A DNA stretch of 32,358 nt, taken from DAOUCP01 sp034432155 (GTDB taxonomy: Bacteria; Chloroflexota; Anaerolineae; Epilineales; Epilineaceae). The stretch spans positions 1-32,358 of the forward strand of contig DAOUCP010000034.1 of assembly GCA_034432155.1 (NCBI GenBank), in the 5' to 3' direction. Positions 1-6,963 of this stretch are shown piece by piece; position 1 is the stretch's first letter; each line of letters opens with the position of its first letter. The position numbers and the translations under genes are program-made. The notes beneath the pieces were generated by a model. That model was not told the origin of the DNA. It ran no database searches and saw only the letters and a list, made by a program, of their open reading frames with translations.

Positions 1-2
1 CC

Positions 3-3000
3 TGCTCGGGCCTCAGCGGCGGCGCGCCAGCGTTGCGGCGCTGCGCGCCGTGGGTTCGGGGGCCGGCGTTTGTTGGGCGGGTGACCGACATGGAAAGCGG
101 CCAGCCGGTGGCCGGAGCGCACATTCAGGCGGCCGGTCACACGACACGAAGCGCGCCGGACGGCTCGTACCGGCTGGCGGTGCCGCCCGGCGAGTTCCGC
201 ATCCGGTTTGAGGCCGCGGGTTACAGCGGCGGTACCGTGGTGGGTCAGAGCATCCAGTCCGGTGAGTTGCGCGTGGACTTCGCGCTGCCACCCCTCGCCG
301 CACCCGCCGTCCCCCCGTCCTTGCCGCCGGCCAGCGAAGGAGTGGCAACGACAGGCTGGCTAGGTCACGAAGAGCTCCCTGTGAGTGGCCGGGAACCGGT
401 GCGGGAGGTGCCGCCCACCATTCGGGTGCTCATGCCGAGTGGCGAGATCCGCGAGATGGACACCGAGGAGTACGTGAAGGGCGTCGTGCCGGCGGAGATG
501 GGCTTCGTCCATCGCCGCCCCGTAGAGGCTCTCAAGGCGCAGGCCATTGCTGCGCGCACGTACGCCGCCTCGGGCTGTCTGGCCGACTCGGCGGGCGATC
601 CCACACGCTGCGAGCCTGGCGTGGACGCCCATGTCGATACCACCACGCGAACCCAGGTCTGGCGCCCGATCCACTACGACGTCGTGGATGCCGCGGTGGA
701 GGCCACGCGCGGCCTGGCGGTCAGCTACGACGGGGCGCTGATCCGGGCCCTCTACTTCGCCCGGACGAGGGCGCGAACCCTGGCCAGTGAGGACAGTGGC
801 TGCTGTGGCGGCCGGCGCGTGGAGTACTTACGATCGGCCAGTTCACCGGACCCATTTGCCGAGCGCCTGGGGCATGGCGCCGGGATGAGCCAGGAGGGAG
901 CGGCCGTGTTCGGCGACTGGGGAGCGACGGCCGAACAGATCTTGGAGCACTACTACTCCCCGGCACGGGTGATCCAGGCGGCGATGCCGACCGCTACAGT
1001 GTCTGCGACCCAGACCGCTCCCCCGCCTCCTACTTCGCTGCCGCTGGCTACTCCGCCCCGCCCCGCCGGCAGCAGCACCGTAGCGACGACGCGCGCGAGA
1101 CCTTCAAGCTGGGCGGAGAGCCGCGCCGACCGGACGGCCGCGGCCCGTCACACGCCGCTGGGCGAGGACGGGGCCCCACGCACCGCCCTGCCCAAGAGCC
1201 CACCGACAGGCGCAACAGTGGCGCCCGCAACCGTCCGAGGCGGCACGTTTGCGGTTGCGGCGGGGGACCTACGAATCGTTCGCGGCCAAGGTGTGGTGTC
1301 GGCCAGTGGCGTGCACTTGGCGGCACCAGGAATCCTGAGTCTGGAAGGACCGCCTCTGACGGCTGATTTCGCCTTCACCGCCGTGGCAGCTGCTTGGTCC
1401 GCGACGCTGCCCGAGGGCTCGGAACTCCTCGTTCTGGTGCGGACAAGCAACGACGGCCAGCAGTGGTCCGATTGGCAAGAGCTGGTGCCCGACGAAGACG
1501 ACCGCCTCACGGACGTCCAGGGACCTGTCTGGTCGCGGCTACTCATCCAGCCGGGGCGCCAGCTGCAAGTAGCCGCCCGCCTCCGCTCGGCCGCGTTGTC
1601 GACGGCAATGATGCCCAGCCTATCTACCATCGCGGTGCACTACATTGACGGCGCACCGGGACCACGAGCGCCGCTGGTGGCGGCAGCCACGGCGCCGATC
1701 GTCCGCCGCGCCGAATGGGGAGCCGACGAGCGGCTCCGCTTCGATGCCCAGGGCAATGAAATCTGGCCGCCAGAGTACATTCGTCCGCTGGCCCAGGTGG
1801 TGCACCACACCGTGACCGGCAACGAGGCTGTCGACCCGGCAGCGGTGGTCCGCTCCATTTACTACTACCATGCGGTGTCTCGCGGCTGGGGGGACATCGG
1901 TTACAACTTCCTTGTGGATCATCGCGGCCGCGTCTACGAGGGCCGCTATGGCGGCGAGGTGAGTGGCCAGATGGTGGCCGGCGGCCACGCCCGGGAGTTC
2001 AACGCCGTGTCCATTGGCGTGGCGCTGCTCGGCACGTTCACCAGCGCCAGCCCCAATGCGGCCATGGAAGCGGGTTTGGTCGAGCTCCTGGCAGCCAAGG
2101 GTCTCTCGTACGGGCTCGAGCCCTTCGATCCGGTGGTGCTGCTTGGCCGATCCTTTCCCTTTCGCCTGCTGGGCCATCGCGACCTCGGGCAGACCGAGTG
2201 CCCAGGCGACGGTGCCTACGCCCGCCTGCCGGCCATCCGGCGTGCCGTGGCCGCCCGCATGGCCTCGGGCGAGCCGCGCACGGCCACGGCGGCGGCGACG
2301 GCCAGCGCCACGGCCACGACGCGGGCCAGTGCGACTCCACGGCCGGCAACCACGCGCGCCGCGACGGCCACGCCTGTGCCTACACCCAGGCGTCTGCCGC
2401 CGGATTGCGAGCAGTTGGTGGCTGGCGGCGACTTCGAGGCCGACGAACCACGGTGGCTCCTCCAGAATGGGTTCTACACCCAGTACGAGGCCTTTCGCGG
2501 TCGACGCTCCCTTTTCCTCGGGTTGCGCCCCAGCGATCCCGACGTTGGTACGACCTACAGCACGGCGCTGCAAGCCGTCCGCTTGCCCGAGCTCATTGCC
2601 AGCGCCGAATTGTCGTTGGCCGTCCGGGTGGTCGGCGACGGGCAGGATCGGCGGTCCGTTCGCCTCCTCGACGAGACGGGCGCGGCCATCGGCCATCTCG
2701 AACTCGGTGCCCCTGGGGGGGCGTGGCAGGTGGCATCCCTCGATGTGACGAGAGACGTGGCGCCCTTCGCCGGCCGAGACGTCTTGTTGTACCTTGCCAA
2801 TGTCAACGACGGCGACGGCGAGCGGAGCTTCCTGCGGATCGACGATGTGTCGCTCATCGCCTGCCGCTCCAGCACCGTCTCGACTGCTTGGTCGCCGCCT
2901 ACTGCCGATGCGACGCCGCCAGGAGGGGAGTCTTCGCCCCTGCCGAGCTCGGCAACGGCCACCGGCGGCGCCGCGACGGCGACGGTTGTGCCCGGCGACG

Positions 3001-3617
3001 CCGCGACGGCAACCGCTGTGCCCGGCGACGTGCGGGTTACCGCCACGCCGCAACTGGCTCCGGCACCCCCTTCGGCCACGCCAACCCTCGTCTGCCTGGA
3101 CGTGGTCCAAGACGGTGGCTTCGAGGCGCCGGAGGCGGCGCATTGGTTGGCCAGCGGCGACGCGCCGCCTTTGCGAGTGGCCGGGGCGGCGCACCGCGGG
3201 GCTGGGGCGATGTCCTTCGATCTCGCGCCGCCGGTGACGTTTCAGCTCGCGTACGCGGCGGTGGAAGAGGCGCTTGCGCTGCCCTTGGGCATTGTGACTG
3301 CCACCCTCAGTCTGTGGTGGCGAGCGGGTGCCGGCACCGCCGCCGACGCGCTGATCGTCGAGGTCCGTGACCGGCAGCGGGGCGTTCGGCACCTCGTCGC
3401 GCGGCCCACCCTCGGTGCGACGGCGGACTGGCAGCGGCTGGAGGTCGATCTGCCGCCCGGGCTGTTGGGTCCCCAGCGCGAGCTTTATCTGGCCGTGCTC
3501 CATCGGCCGCTGGGCGCCTCCCTGGGCGGCGCCACCCAACTGCTCGTCGATGACGTGGCCTTGCGCGTCTGTCATCGACCGATCCAGCGGCGCTACCTCC
3601 CCGGCGCCCAGCGCTGA
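3..3617 (+). CDS. Secreted SpoIID/LytB - amidase (PGRP) multidomain cell-wall enzyme, 5' partial
   Basis: The frame is open to the left edge, so the true start and probably the signal peptide lie outside; the first start codon inside is TTG at 33. Domains in order: a carboxypeptidase-regulatory-like beta fold (about nt 75-285); a SpoIID/LytB domain (about nt 415-975) with the VVPAEMG segment carrying the expected catalytic Glu, the ALKAQAIAARTYA helix and a GHGAGMSQEGA end; a long Pro/Ala/Thr linker and a beta-rich region; an N-acetylmuramoyl-L-alanine amidase/PGRP domain (about nt 1690-2260) with zinc-ligand candidates His (1803 or 1806), His (2175) and Cys (2199, in TECPGDGAY); and two related C-terminal beta-sandwich modules (about nt 2400-2865 and 3090-3575) separated by Thr/Ala linkers. 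By family it should act on peptidoglycan outside the membrane, cleaving glycan strands (SpoIID) and stem peptides (amidase). About 1,200 residues is far longer than either family alone. It ends in RRYLPGAQR, see findings. Confidence 0.88.
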   Translation, partial: CSGLSGGAPALRRCAPWVRGPAFVGRVTDMESGQPVAGAHIQAAGHTTRSAPDGSYRLAVPPGEFRIRFEAAGYSGGTVVGQSIQSGELRVDFALPPLAAPAVPPSLPPASEGVATTGWLGHEELPVSGREPVREVPPTIRVLMPSGEIREMDTEEYVKGVVPAEMGFVHRRPVEALKAQAIAARTYAASGCLADSAGDPTRCEPGVDAHVDTTTRTQVWRPIHYDVVDAAVEATRGLAVSYDGALIRALYFARTRARTLASEDSGCCGGRRVEYLRSASSPDPFAERLGHGAGMSQEGAAVFGDWGATAEQILEHYYSPARVIQAAMPTATVSATQTAPPPPTSLPLATPPRPAGSSTVATTRARPSSWAESRADRTAAARHTPLGEDGAPRTALPKSPPTGATVAPATVRGGTFAVAAGDLRIVRGQGVVSASGVHLAAPGILSLEGPPLTADFAFTAVAAAWSATLPEGSELLVLVRTSNDGQQWSDWQELVPDEDDRLTDVQGPVWSRLLIQPGRQLQVAARLRSAALSTAMMPSLSTIAVHYIDGAPGPRAPLVAAATAPIVRRAEWGADERLRFDAQGNEIWPPEYIRPLAQVVHHTVTGNEAVDPAAVVRSIYYYHAVSRGWGDIGYNFLVDHRGRVYEGRYGGEVSGQMVAGGHAREFNAVSIGVALLGTFTSASPNAAMEAGLVELLAAKGLSYGLEPFDPVVLLGRSFPFRLLGHRDLGQTECPGDGAYARLPAIRRAVAARMASGEPRTATAAATASATATTRASATPRPATTRAATATPVPTPRRLPPDCEQLVAGGDFEADEPRWLLQNGFYTQYEAFRGRRSLFLGLRPSDPDVGTTYSTALQAVRLPELIASAELSLAVRVVGDGQDRRSVRLLDETGAAIGHLELGAPGGAWQVASLDVTRDVAPFAGRDVLLYLANVNDGDGERSFLRIDDVSLIACRSSTVSTAWSPPTADATPPGGESSPLPSSATATGGAATATVVPGDAATATAVPGDVRVTATPQLAPAPPSATPTLVCLDVVQDGGFEAPEAAHWLASGDAPPLRVAGAAHRGAGAMSFDLAPPVTFQLAYAAVEEALALPLGIVTATLSLWWRAGAGTAADALIVEVRDRQRGVRHLVARPTLGATADWQRLEVDLPPGLLGPQRELYLAVLHRPLGASLGGATQLLVDDVALRVCHRPIQRRYLPGAQR

Positions 3618-3629
3618 GCCCGGCGACCG

Positions 3630-4529
3630 ATGCCGCCGCGGGCGAAGCCTGCCCCTGTCTCGCCGCGCTTCTACCGCCGGCGCGATCTGGCGCTGCGGGT
3701 GGCGAAAGAGTATGAAGCCATTCTGGGGCGAGGTCGAAGCGCTGTCTTACGCCCGCGGCTGGCGCGATCACTGGCCTTGGCCAACCTGCGGCCTGGTCTG
3801 CGGCTGGTGGATGTCGGCTGCGGGCGCGGCGAAGCGGCCATGCGTGCTGCCCAGCGCGGCGCCGAGGTGATCGCCCTCGACTTCAGCCGCGACGCCATCA
3901 CTCTCAGCCAGGAGACGGCCAGCGCTTGTCTTGTCGGCTGCCAGCAGTTGGCGCGTGATCGGCTGTGGCTGGCGGCTGCCGAGGCGACGGCCTTGCCGCT
4001 GGCCGATCAGGTGGCGGACCGGGTGCTCTTGCTCGATCTCCTCGAGCACTTGCATCCCTGGCAGGTCGATGCTGCCTTGCGGGAGGTGCGGCGTATCCTT
4101 CGGCCGGGTGGTTACGTCGTGATTCACACACTGCCGAATCGCTGGGCGCTGGCGCTCGCTTACCCGTGGCTGCGGCTGCTCGTGCCGGCGCTGCCCCAGA
4201 GCCCGCGATCGGCCTATGAGCGGCAGGTGCACGTCAACGAGCAGGATCCGCTTCGGCTGCGCAGGGCGCTTCGCCAGGCTGGCTTGCGGAGCCGCGTGTG
4301 GGTCGAGGAGTGGACAAGCCGGCACGCCCAGCGGGGCTGTGGGGCGGTCGGCGATGACCTCCAGACCGTCGGCTACGCGTGGCTCAAGCGACCCGAAGTG
4401 CGCCGCGTCCTCGGCCTGCTCATGGCCACGCCACTCCGCTGGCTGGTGGCCAACGACCTGTTCGCGCTGGCGTGGTTGCCAGGCAGCGATCCACCCCCGG
4501 CCCATGGCCGGTACCGTGCCGTCCATTGA
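3630..4529 (+). CDS. Class I SAM-dependent methyltransferase
   Basis: 299 residues. The Rossmann methyltransferase motif I is clear (LVDVGCGRGEAAMRAA, residues about 59-74), followed by an acidic end of beta-2 (VIALDFS), the motif IV region DRVLLLDLLEHLHP and the post-motif LRPGGYVVIHTLPN. This is the Methyltransf_11/25 layout of small-molecule or lipid/quinone methyltransferases; the substrate cannot be read from the sequence. The N-terminal 20 residues are basic. It starts 12 bases after the preceding stop, so it is probably co-transcribed with the SpoIID/amidase gene. The ATG at 3630 lacks a strong Shine-Dalgarno. Its stop codon lies inside the -35 element proposed for the sigma factor gene. 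Confidence 0.85.
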   Translation: MPPRAKPAPVSPRFYRRRDLALRVAKEYEAILGRGRSAVLRPRLARSLALANLRPGLRLVDVGCGRGEAAMRAAQRGAEVIALDFSRDAITLSQETASACLVGCQQLARDRLWLAAAEATALPLADQVADRVLLLDLLEHLHPWQVDAALREVRRILRPGGYVVIHTLPNRWALALAYPWLRLLVPALPQSPRSAYERQVHVNEQDPLRLRRALRQAGLRSRVWVEEWTSRHAQRGCGAVGDDLQTVGYAWLKRPEVRRVLGLLMATPLRWLVANDLFALAWLPGSDPPPAHGRYRAVH

Positions 4530-4555
4530 CTGCCAGGGAACTTTCGGGGTACACT
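4526..4555 (+). promoter_or_regulatory. Putative promoter of the ECF sigma gene
   Basis: TTGACT (4526-4531), an 18-base spacer and TACACT (4550-4555). The expected start of transcription, near 4562, lies about 20 bases before the ATG. The spacer also holds GGGAAC (4536-4541), which resembles an ECF-type -35, so self-recognition by the downstream sigma factor is possible. Pattern only. Confidence 0.45.
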
Positions 4556-4580
4556 TGAGAGCACGACTGCCGGGAGCGAG

Positions 4581-5207
4581 ATGATCCGATCGAGGCCGTA
4601 TCCTTTGCCCCTACGTGCCGTTGTTACAGACGAGAACAATCCGCCCGCGGGTGCCGAGCACGATCTCATCAGCCGCGCCCAGGACTTCGATCCTGAGGCG
4701 TTCGGGGAGATCTACGAGCGGTACTACACCGGCGTATATAAGTACATCTACTACCGGGTGGGGGAACAGCATCTGGCGGAAGATCTCACCATGGAGGTCT
4801 TCCTCAAGATCATGGAAGCCATCGATGGCTTCACCTTCCGGGGCGTTCCCTTCTCGGCGTGGCTGTACAGGATTGCCAGCAACCTGGTGATCGACCATTT
4901 CCGCCGTCAGTCGACGGCTCCGATGTCGTTGGAGGAGCGCCTGGTGGCGGAATCTGACCATCCGCGGCAGCAGATCGAGTCGGAGTTCACCCATCAGGCG
5001 TTGCGCCGGGCTCTGGCCGAACTGACGGAGGATCAGCAACAAGTGATCATCCTTAAGTTCGTGGATGGATTGTCGAACCAGGAAGTGGCACAGGTGCTGG
5101 GCAAGACAGAGGGCGCGGTGAAGTCTCTGCAACACCGCGCGTTGGCCTCCTTGGGCAGAGTGTTGGCAGGTGAGCGTGAGGGCTTCGACGGACTGGGAGC
5201 TGGATAG
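4581..5207 (+). CDS. RNA polymerase sigma factor, ECF/sigma-70 family
   Basis: 208 residues. Region 2 is recognisable: the DPEAFGEIYERYYTGVYKYI helix, then AEDLTMEVFLKIMEAI and FSAWLYRIASNLVIDHFRR. Region 4 is a helix-turn-helix: LTEDQQQVIILKFVDGLSNQ, then EVAQVLGKTEGAVKSLQHRA. The absence of regions 1 and 3 puts it in the extracytoplasmic-function group. The ATG at 4581 is preceded by GGGAG (4572-4576). The last 38 bases overlap the next gene, which encodes a membrane DUF5667 protein; sigma/DUF5667 pairs recur in Chloroflexota and Actinobacteria, so the neighbour is the likely partner or regulator (inference). The signal it responds to is unknown. Confidence 0.9.
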   Translation: MIRSRPYPLPLRAVVTDENNPPAGAEHDLISRAQDFDPEAFGEIYERYYTGVYKYIYYRVGEQHLAEDLTMEVFLKIMEAIDGFTFRGVPFSAWLYRIASNLVIDHFRRQSTAPMSLEERLVAESDHPRQQIESEFTHQALRRALAELTEDQQQVIILKFVDGLSNQEVAQVLGKTEGAVKSLQHRALASLGRVLAGEREGFDGLGAG

Positions 5208-6579
5208 CTGCCTCAGGCGGATCCTCAGTGGCGAGGAACTGGAGGCGGTTCTGCCATCGGATCCGGCGGCGGCCGAGCGCTTGCGGCCGGTGTTGCAGGC
5301 GTTGGTGGCGGGTCTGAACGACGTGCCGCCGAGCCGGCGCCGGGCTAGCGACAAGGCAGCGTTCCTGGCAGCGGTTGCCGCCCGTCGCGAAGCCGTGCAG
5401 GCGACCGATCGCTATGTCCGCTTGATCAAACGTGGCCTGCCGCTCGAGCGTCTCTTGGCTCGGGTTCCTGACGGGGCGCGTCCCGTCATCCTGGCCGCGC
5501 ATGGCATGTATTCGCTGGCGCCCCCGCCGCCCCTGCACCGCACGGCAGCCAAACGGCAGCTCATGGCAGCGGTGGCCAGGCGGCGGCTCAACCGGCGACG
5601 ACCGGTTCTCGCTCCAGAGGTGCCAGTGGCGCGTCTTGGCCAGGCCGTCCGGTGGGTGGCCGACGTCTTCTGGGCGCCGCGTCCTGCTTGGGCCAGGGTG
5701 GCAGCGACGCTGGCGGCGGTGGTGGTCACGACGGGTGGCTTGGCGGGGATCGGCACCGCGGCTGCCGGCAGCGTTCCGGGACAGCCCTTCTATGGCCTGA
5801 AGCGACTGGGTGAGACGGCCCAGCTGGCGTTTGCGTTTGATCCGCTGCAGCGCGCCGACCTAAGCGAGCGTTTCCATGAGCGCCGCCTGAGCGAAATGGT
5901 CGCCCTGGCCGGCCAGGAAGGCGCGCTGTCGGCCAGGCAGCTCGCCGACTGGCTGCGAGGCGATCCGCATGCCAGCGAGAGAGTTCTCGGCTTACCGATG
6001 GAAGACCAGCGCCGCCTAGCGCGGGCGGTGTTGCAGGCCATTGGTGATGGGGGCACCGGTCAGGCGGCAGGCGATCGCGCCTCGGAGAGTGCCTCGCTTC
6101 GCGTGCTCGTAGCCTGGGCGCAACAAGTGGCGATCTTGCCGGCCACCCAAGTGGCCGAGTGGCCGCGCGATCTCGTGGACCCATCGCGGAGGACGGTCGA
6201 GGGAGGACCCTTGCCGCTGCCGCGTCCCTTGCCACCCGAGGACTTGGTTCCCCGCGCGGCGAGGAGGGTGGAGACGCCGCTGCCGGCGCCCAGGGTGCCA
6301 ACGGTCTCTGAGCCCGCGTTGCAGCCGCTGCCCTCGGTGCCAGTGGTCGAGCAGCGTCCGCCACGCGAAGAGCAGCCGGTGGTCATTCAGCCGAGCGACG
6401 GGGCGCGTCCGCCCAGCAACCAGGCCGGCGCGGCCCAGCCAGCCGGACCGCCGGCCGAACCGCCGCCGGCAACCGCTCCGGCTTCGGGCGAAGTGCCGCC
6501 GCCTTTCCTGCAACCGCCTGCGGCGGAGCCGGCCACGCCTACGCCCGAACCGGGCGGCAGCGACACGACGACGCCGTAG
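5170..6579 (+). CDS. DUF5667 membrane protein, putative partner of the ECF sigma factor
   Basis: 469 residues from GTG 5170 (another in-frame GTG lies at 5176), overlapping the sigma gene by 38 bases, which implies translational coupling. The N-terminal about 165 residues are cytoplasm-like and arginine-rich. One membrane segment follows (about residues 175-198, VAATLAAVVVTTGGLAGIG). Right after it comes the DUF5667 signature: AAAGSVPGQPFYGLKRLGET, then an alpha-helical region with RADLSERFHERRLSEM. The last about 120 residues are a Pro/Ala-rich tail ending in TPTPEPGGSDTTTP. The layout (cytoplasmic part, one TM, extracytoplasmic domain, wall-spanning tail) fits a transmembrane regulator, but no zinc-binding anti-sigma motif (HxxxCxxC) is visible. 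An anti-sigma role is inferred from gene order only. Confidence 0.8.
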   Translation: MSVRASTDWELDSCLRRILSGEELEAVLPSDPAAAERLRPVLQALVAGLNDVPPSRRRASDKAAFLAAVAARREAVQATDRYVRLIKRGLPLERLLARVPDGARPVILAAHGMYSLAPPPPLHRTAAKRQLMAAVARRRLNRRRPVLAPEVPVARLGQAVRWVADVFWAPRPAWARVAATLAAVVVTTGGLAGIGTAAAGSVPGQPFYGLKRLGETAQLAFAFDPLQRADLSERFHERRLSEMVALAGQEGALSARQLADWLRGDPHASERVLGLPMEDQRRLARAVLQAIGDGGTGQAAGDRASESASLRVLVAWAQQVAILPATQVAEWPRDLVDPSRRTVEGGPLPLPRPLPPEDLVPRAARRVETPLPAPRVPTVSEPALQPLPSVPVVEQRPPREEQPVVIQPSDGARPPSNQAGAAQPAGPPAEPPPATAPASGEVPPPFLQPPAAEPATPTPEPGGSDTTTP

Positions 6580-6615
6580 CGGAGATCTCCCCGCACCGGG
6601 CAGACGTCGGCAAGA

Positions 6616-6649
6616 AACGGAGCGGAGCGACGAGGTCGCCCGCTCTGTT
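6616..6649. terminator. Strong hairpin terminator, usable from both strands
   Basis: A 10-bp outer stem (6616-6625 with 6640-6649, one G-T pair) continues through a single bulged A into a 5-bp inner stem (GCGAC/GTCGC) closed by a GAG loop. On the plus strand GTTT follows; on the minus strand TCTT follows. It lies 36 bases after the DUF5667 stop codon and at the 3' end of the proposed minus-strand RNA, so it could serve both. Confidence 0.75.
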
Positions 6650-6860
6650 GTTTCCGCGCCCGTCGGTGTCGGCCGATGTCTACCGACACCCGTATCCGCC
6701 TGGGGCCGGCTACGTTAAGAGGTTGTCCAACGCTAGCCTTCGGCTAGCTGCCGAGACGAAAACCAGGTGTGTGCATTCGTCTCACACACCGCGGCGGGTC
6801 AGCGTACCGCGACTGCCCGTGGGACAGGGGGGAAAGGGCAGATTGGGGGGTCGCTGATCC
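6616..6860 (-). ncRNA. Candidate structured non-coding RNA, about 245 nt
   Basis: No plausible protein gene lies between 6580 and 6963, yet the minus strand is full of helices. From the predicted 5' end at 6860: P1 pairs 6852-6860 with 6796-6804 (9 bp, one G-T) and encloses CTGCCC/GGGCAG (6836-6841 with 6813-6818); P2 pairs 6783-6790 with 6766-6773 (8 bp perfect), and seven bases of its loop (6776-6782) are complementary to 6754-6760 just downstream, making an H-type pseudoknot; P3 pairs 6742-6748 with 6732-6738; P4 pairs 6683-6690 with 6665-6672 (8 bp perfect); the terminator hairpin closes the 3' end. A promoter upstream predicts initiation at the first base of P1. I tried to match RNase P RNA, SRP RNA, tmRNA, 6S RNA and common riboswitch cores and found none. 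Structure and boundaries were read by eye. Confidence 0.6.
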
Positions 6861-6866
6861 GACGAT

Positions 6867-6895
6867 ATGATGCGGGGTGACGCAAGACCTGTCAA
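6867..6895 (-). promoter_or_regulatory. Putative promoter of the candidate ncRNA
   Basis: On the minus strand a perfect TTGACA (6890-6895) is followed by a 17-base spacer and CATCAT (6867-6872; overlapping alternatives TCATAT and CATATC). Initiation seven bases further on gives G at 6860, the first paired base of helix P1. Confidence 0.55.
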
Positions 6896-6928
6896 CATGT
6901 GGCTTAGACTCCCCGTTTGTTTGGGCGC

Positions 6929-6959
6929 GGGCGCCGACTAACTCTGGTGGTCGACGCCC
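6929..6959 (-). terminator. Hairpin just after panE
   Basis: On the minus strand a 10-bp stem (6950-6959 with 6929-6938, one G-T pair) with an 11-base loop begins four bases after the panE stop codon. There is no U-run, so it may be Rho-assisted or a 3'-end stabiliser. It separates panE from the ncRNA promoter. Confidence 0.45.
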
Positions 6960-6963
6960 GGCT

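Noticed and set aside
1620..3575. 651-codon open frame on the minus strand
   Set aside because: Antisense to the SpoIID/amidase gene; His/Arg/Gly-rich translation without domains, a by-product of high-GC codon bias.
6648..6857. 69-codon plus-strand open frame in the convergent gap
   Set aside because: Starts within the terminator region, has no ribosome site and no recognisable content; the region is better explained as structured RNA on the other strand.
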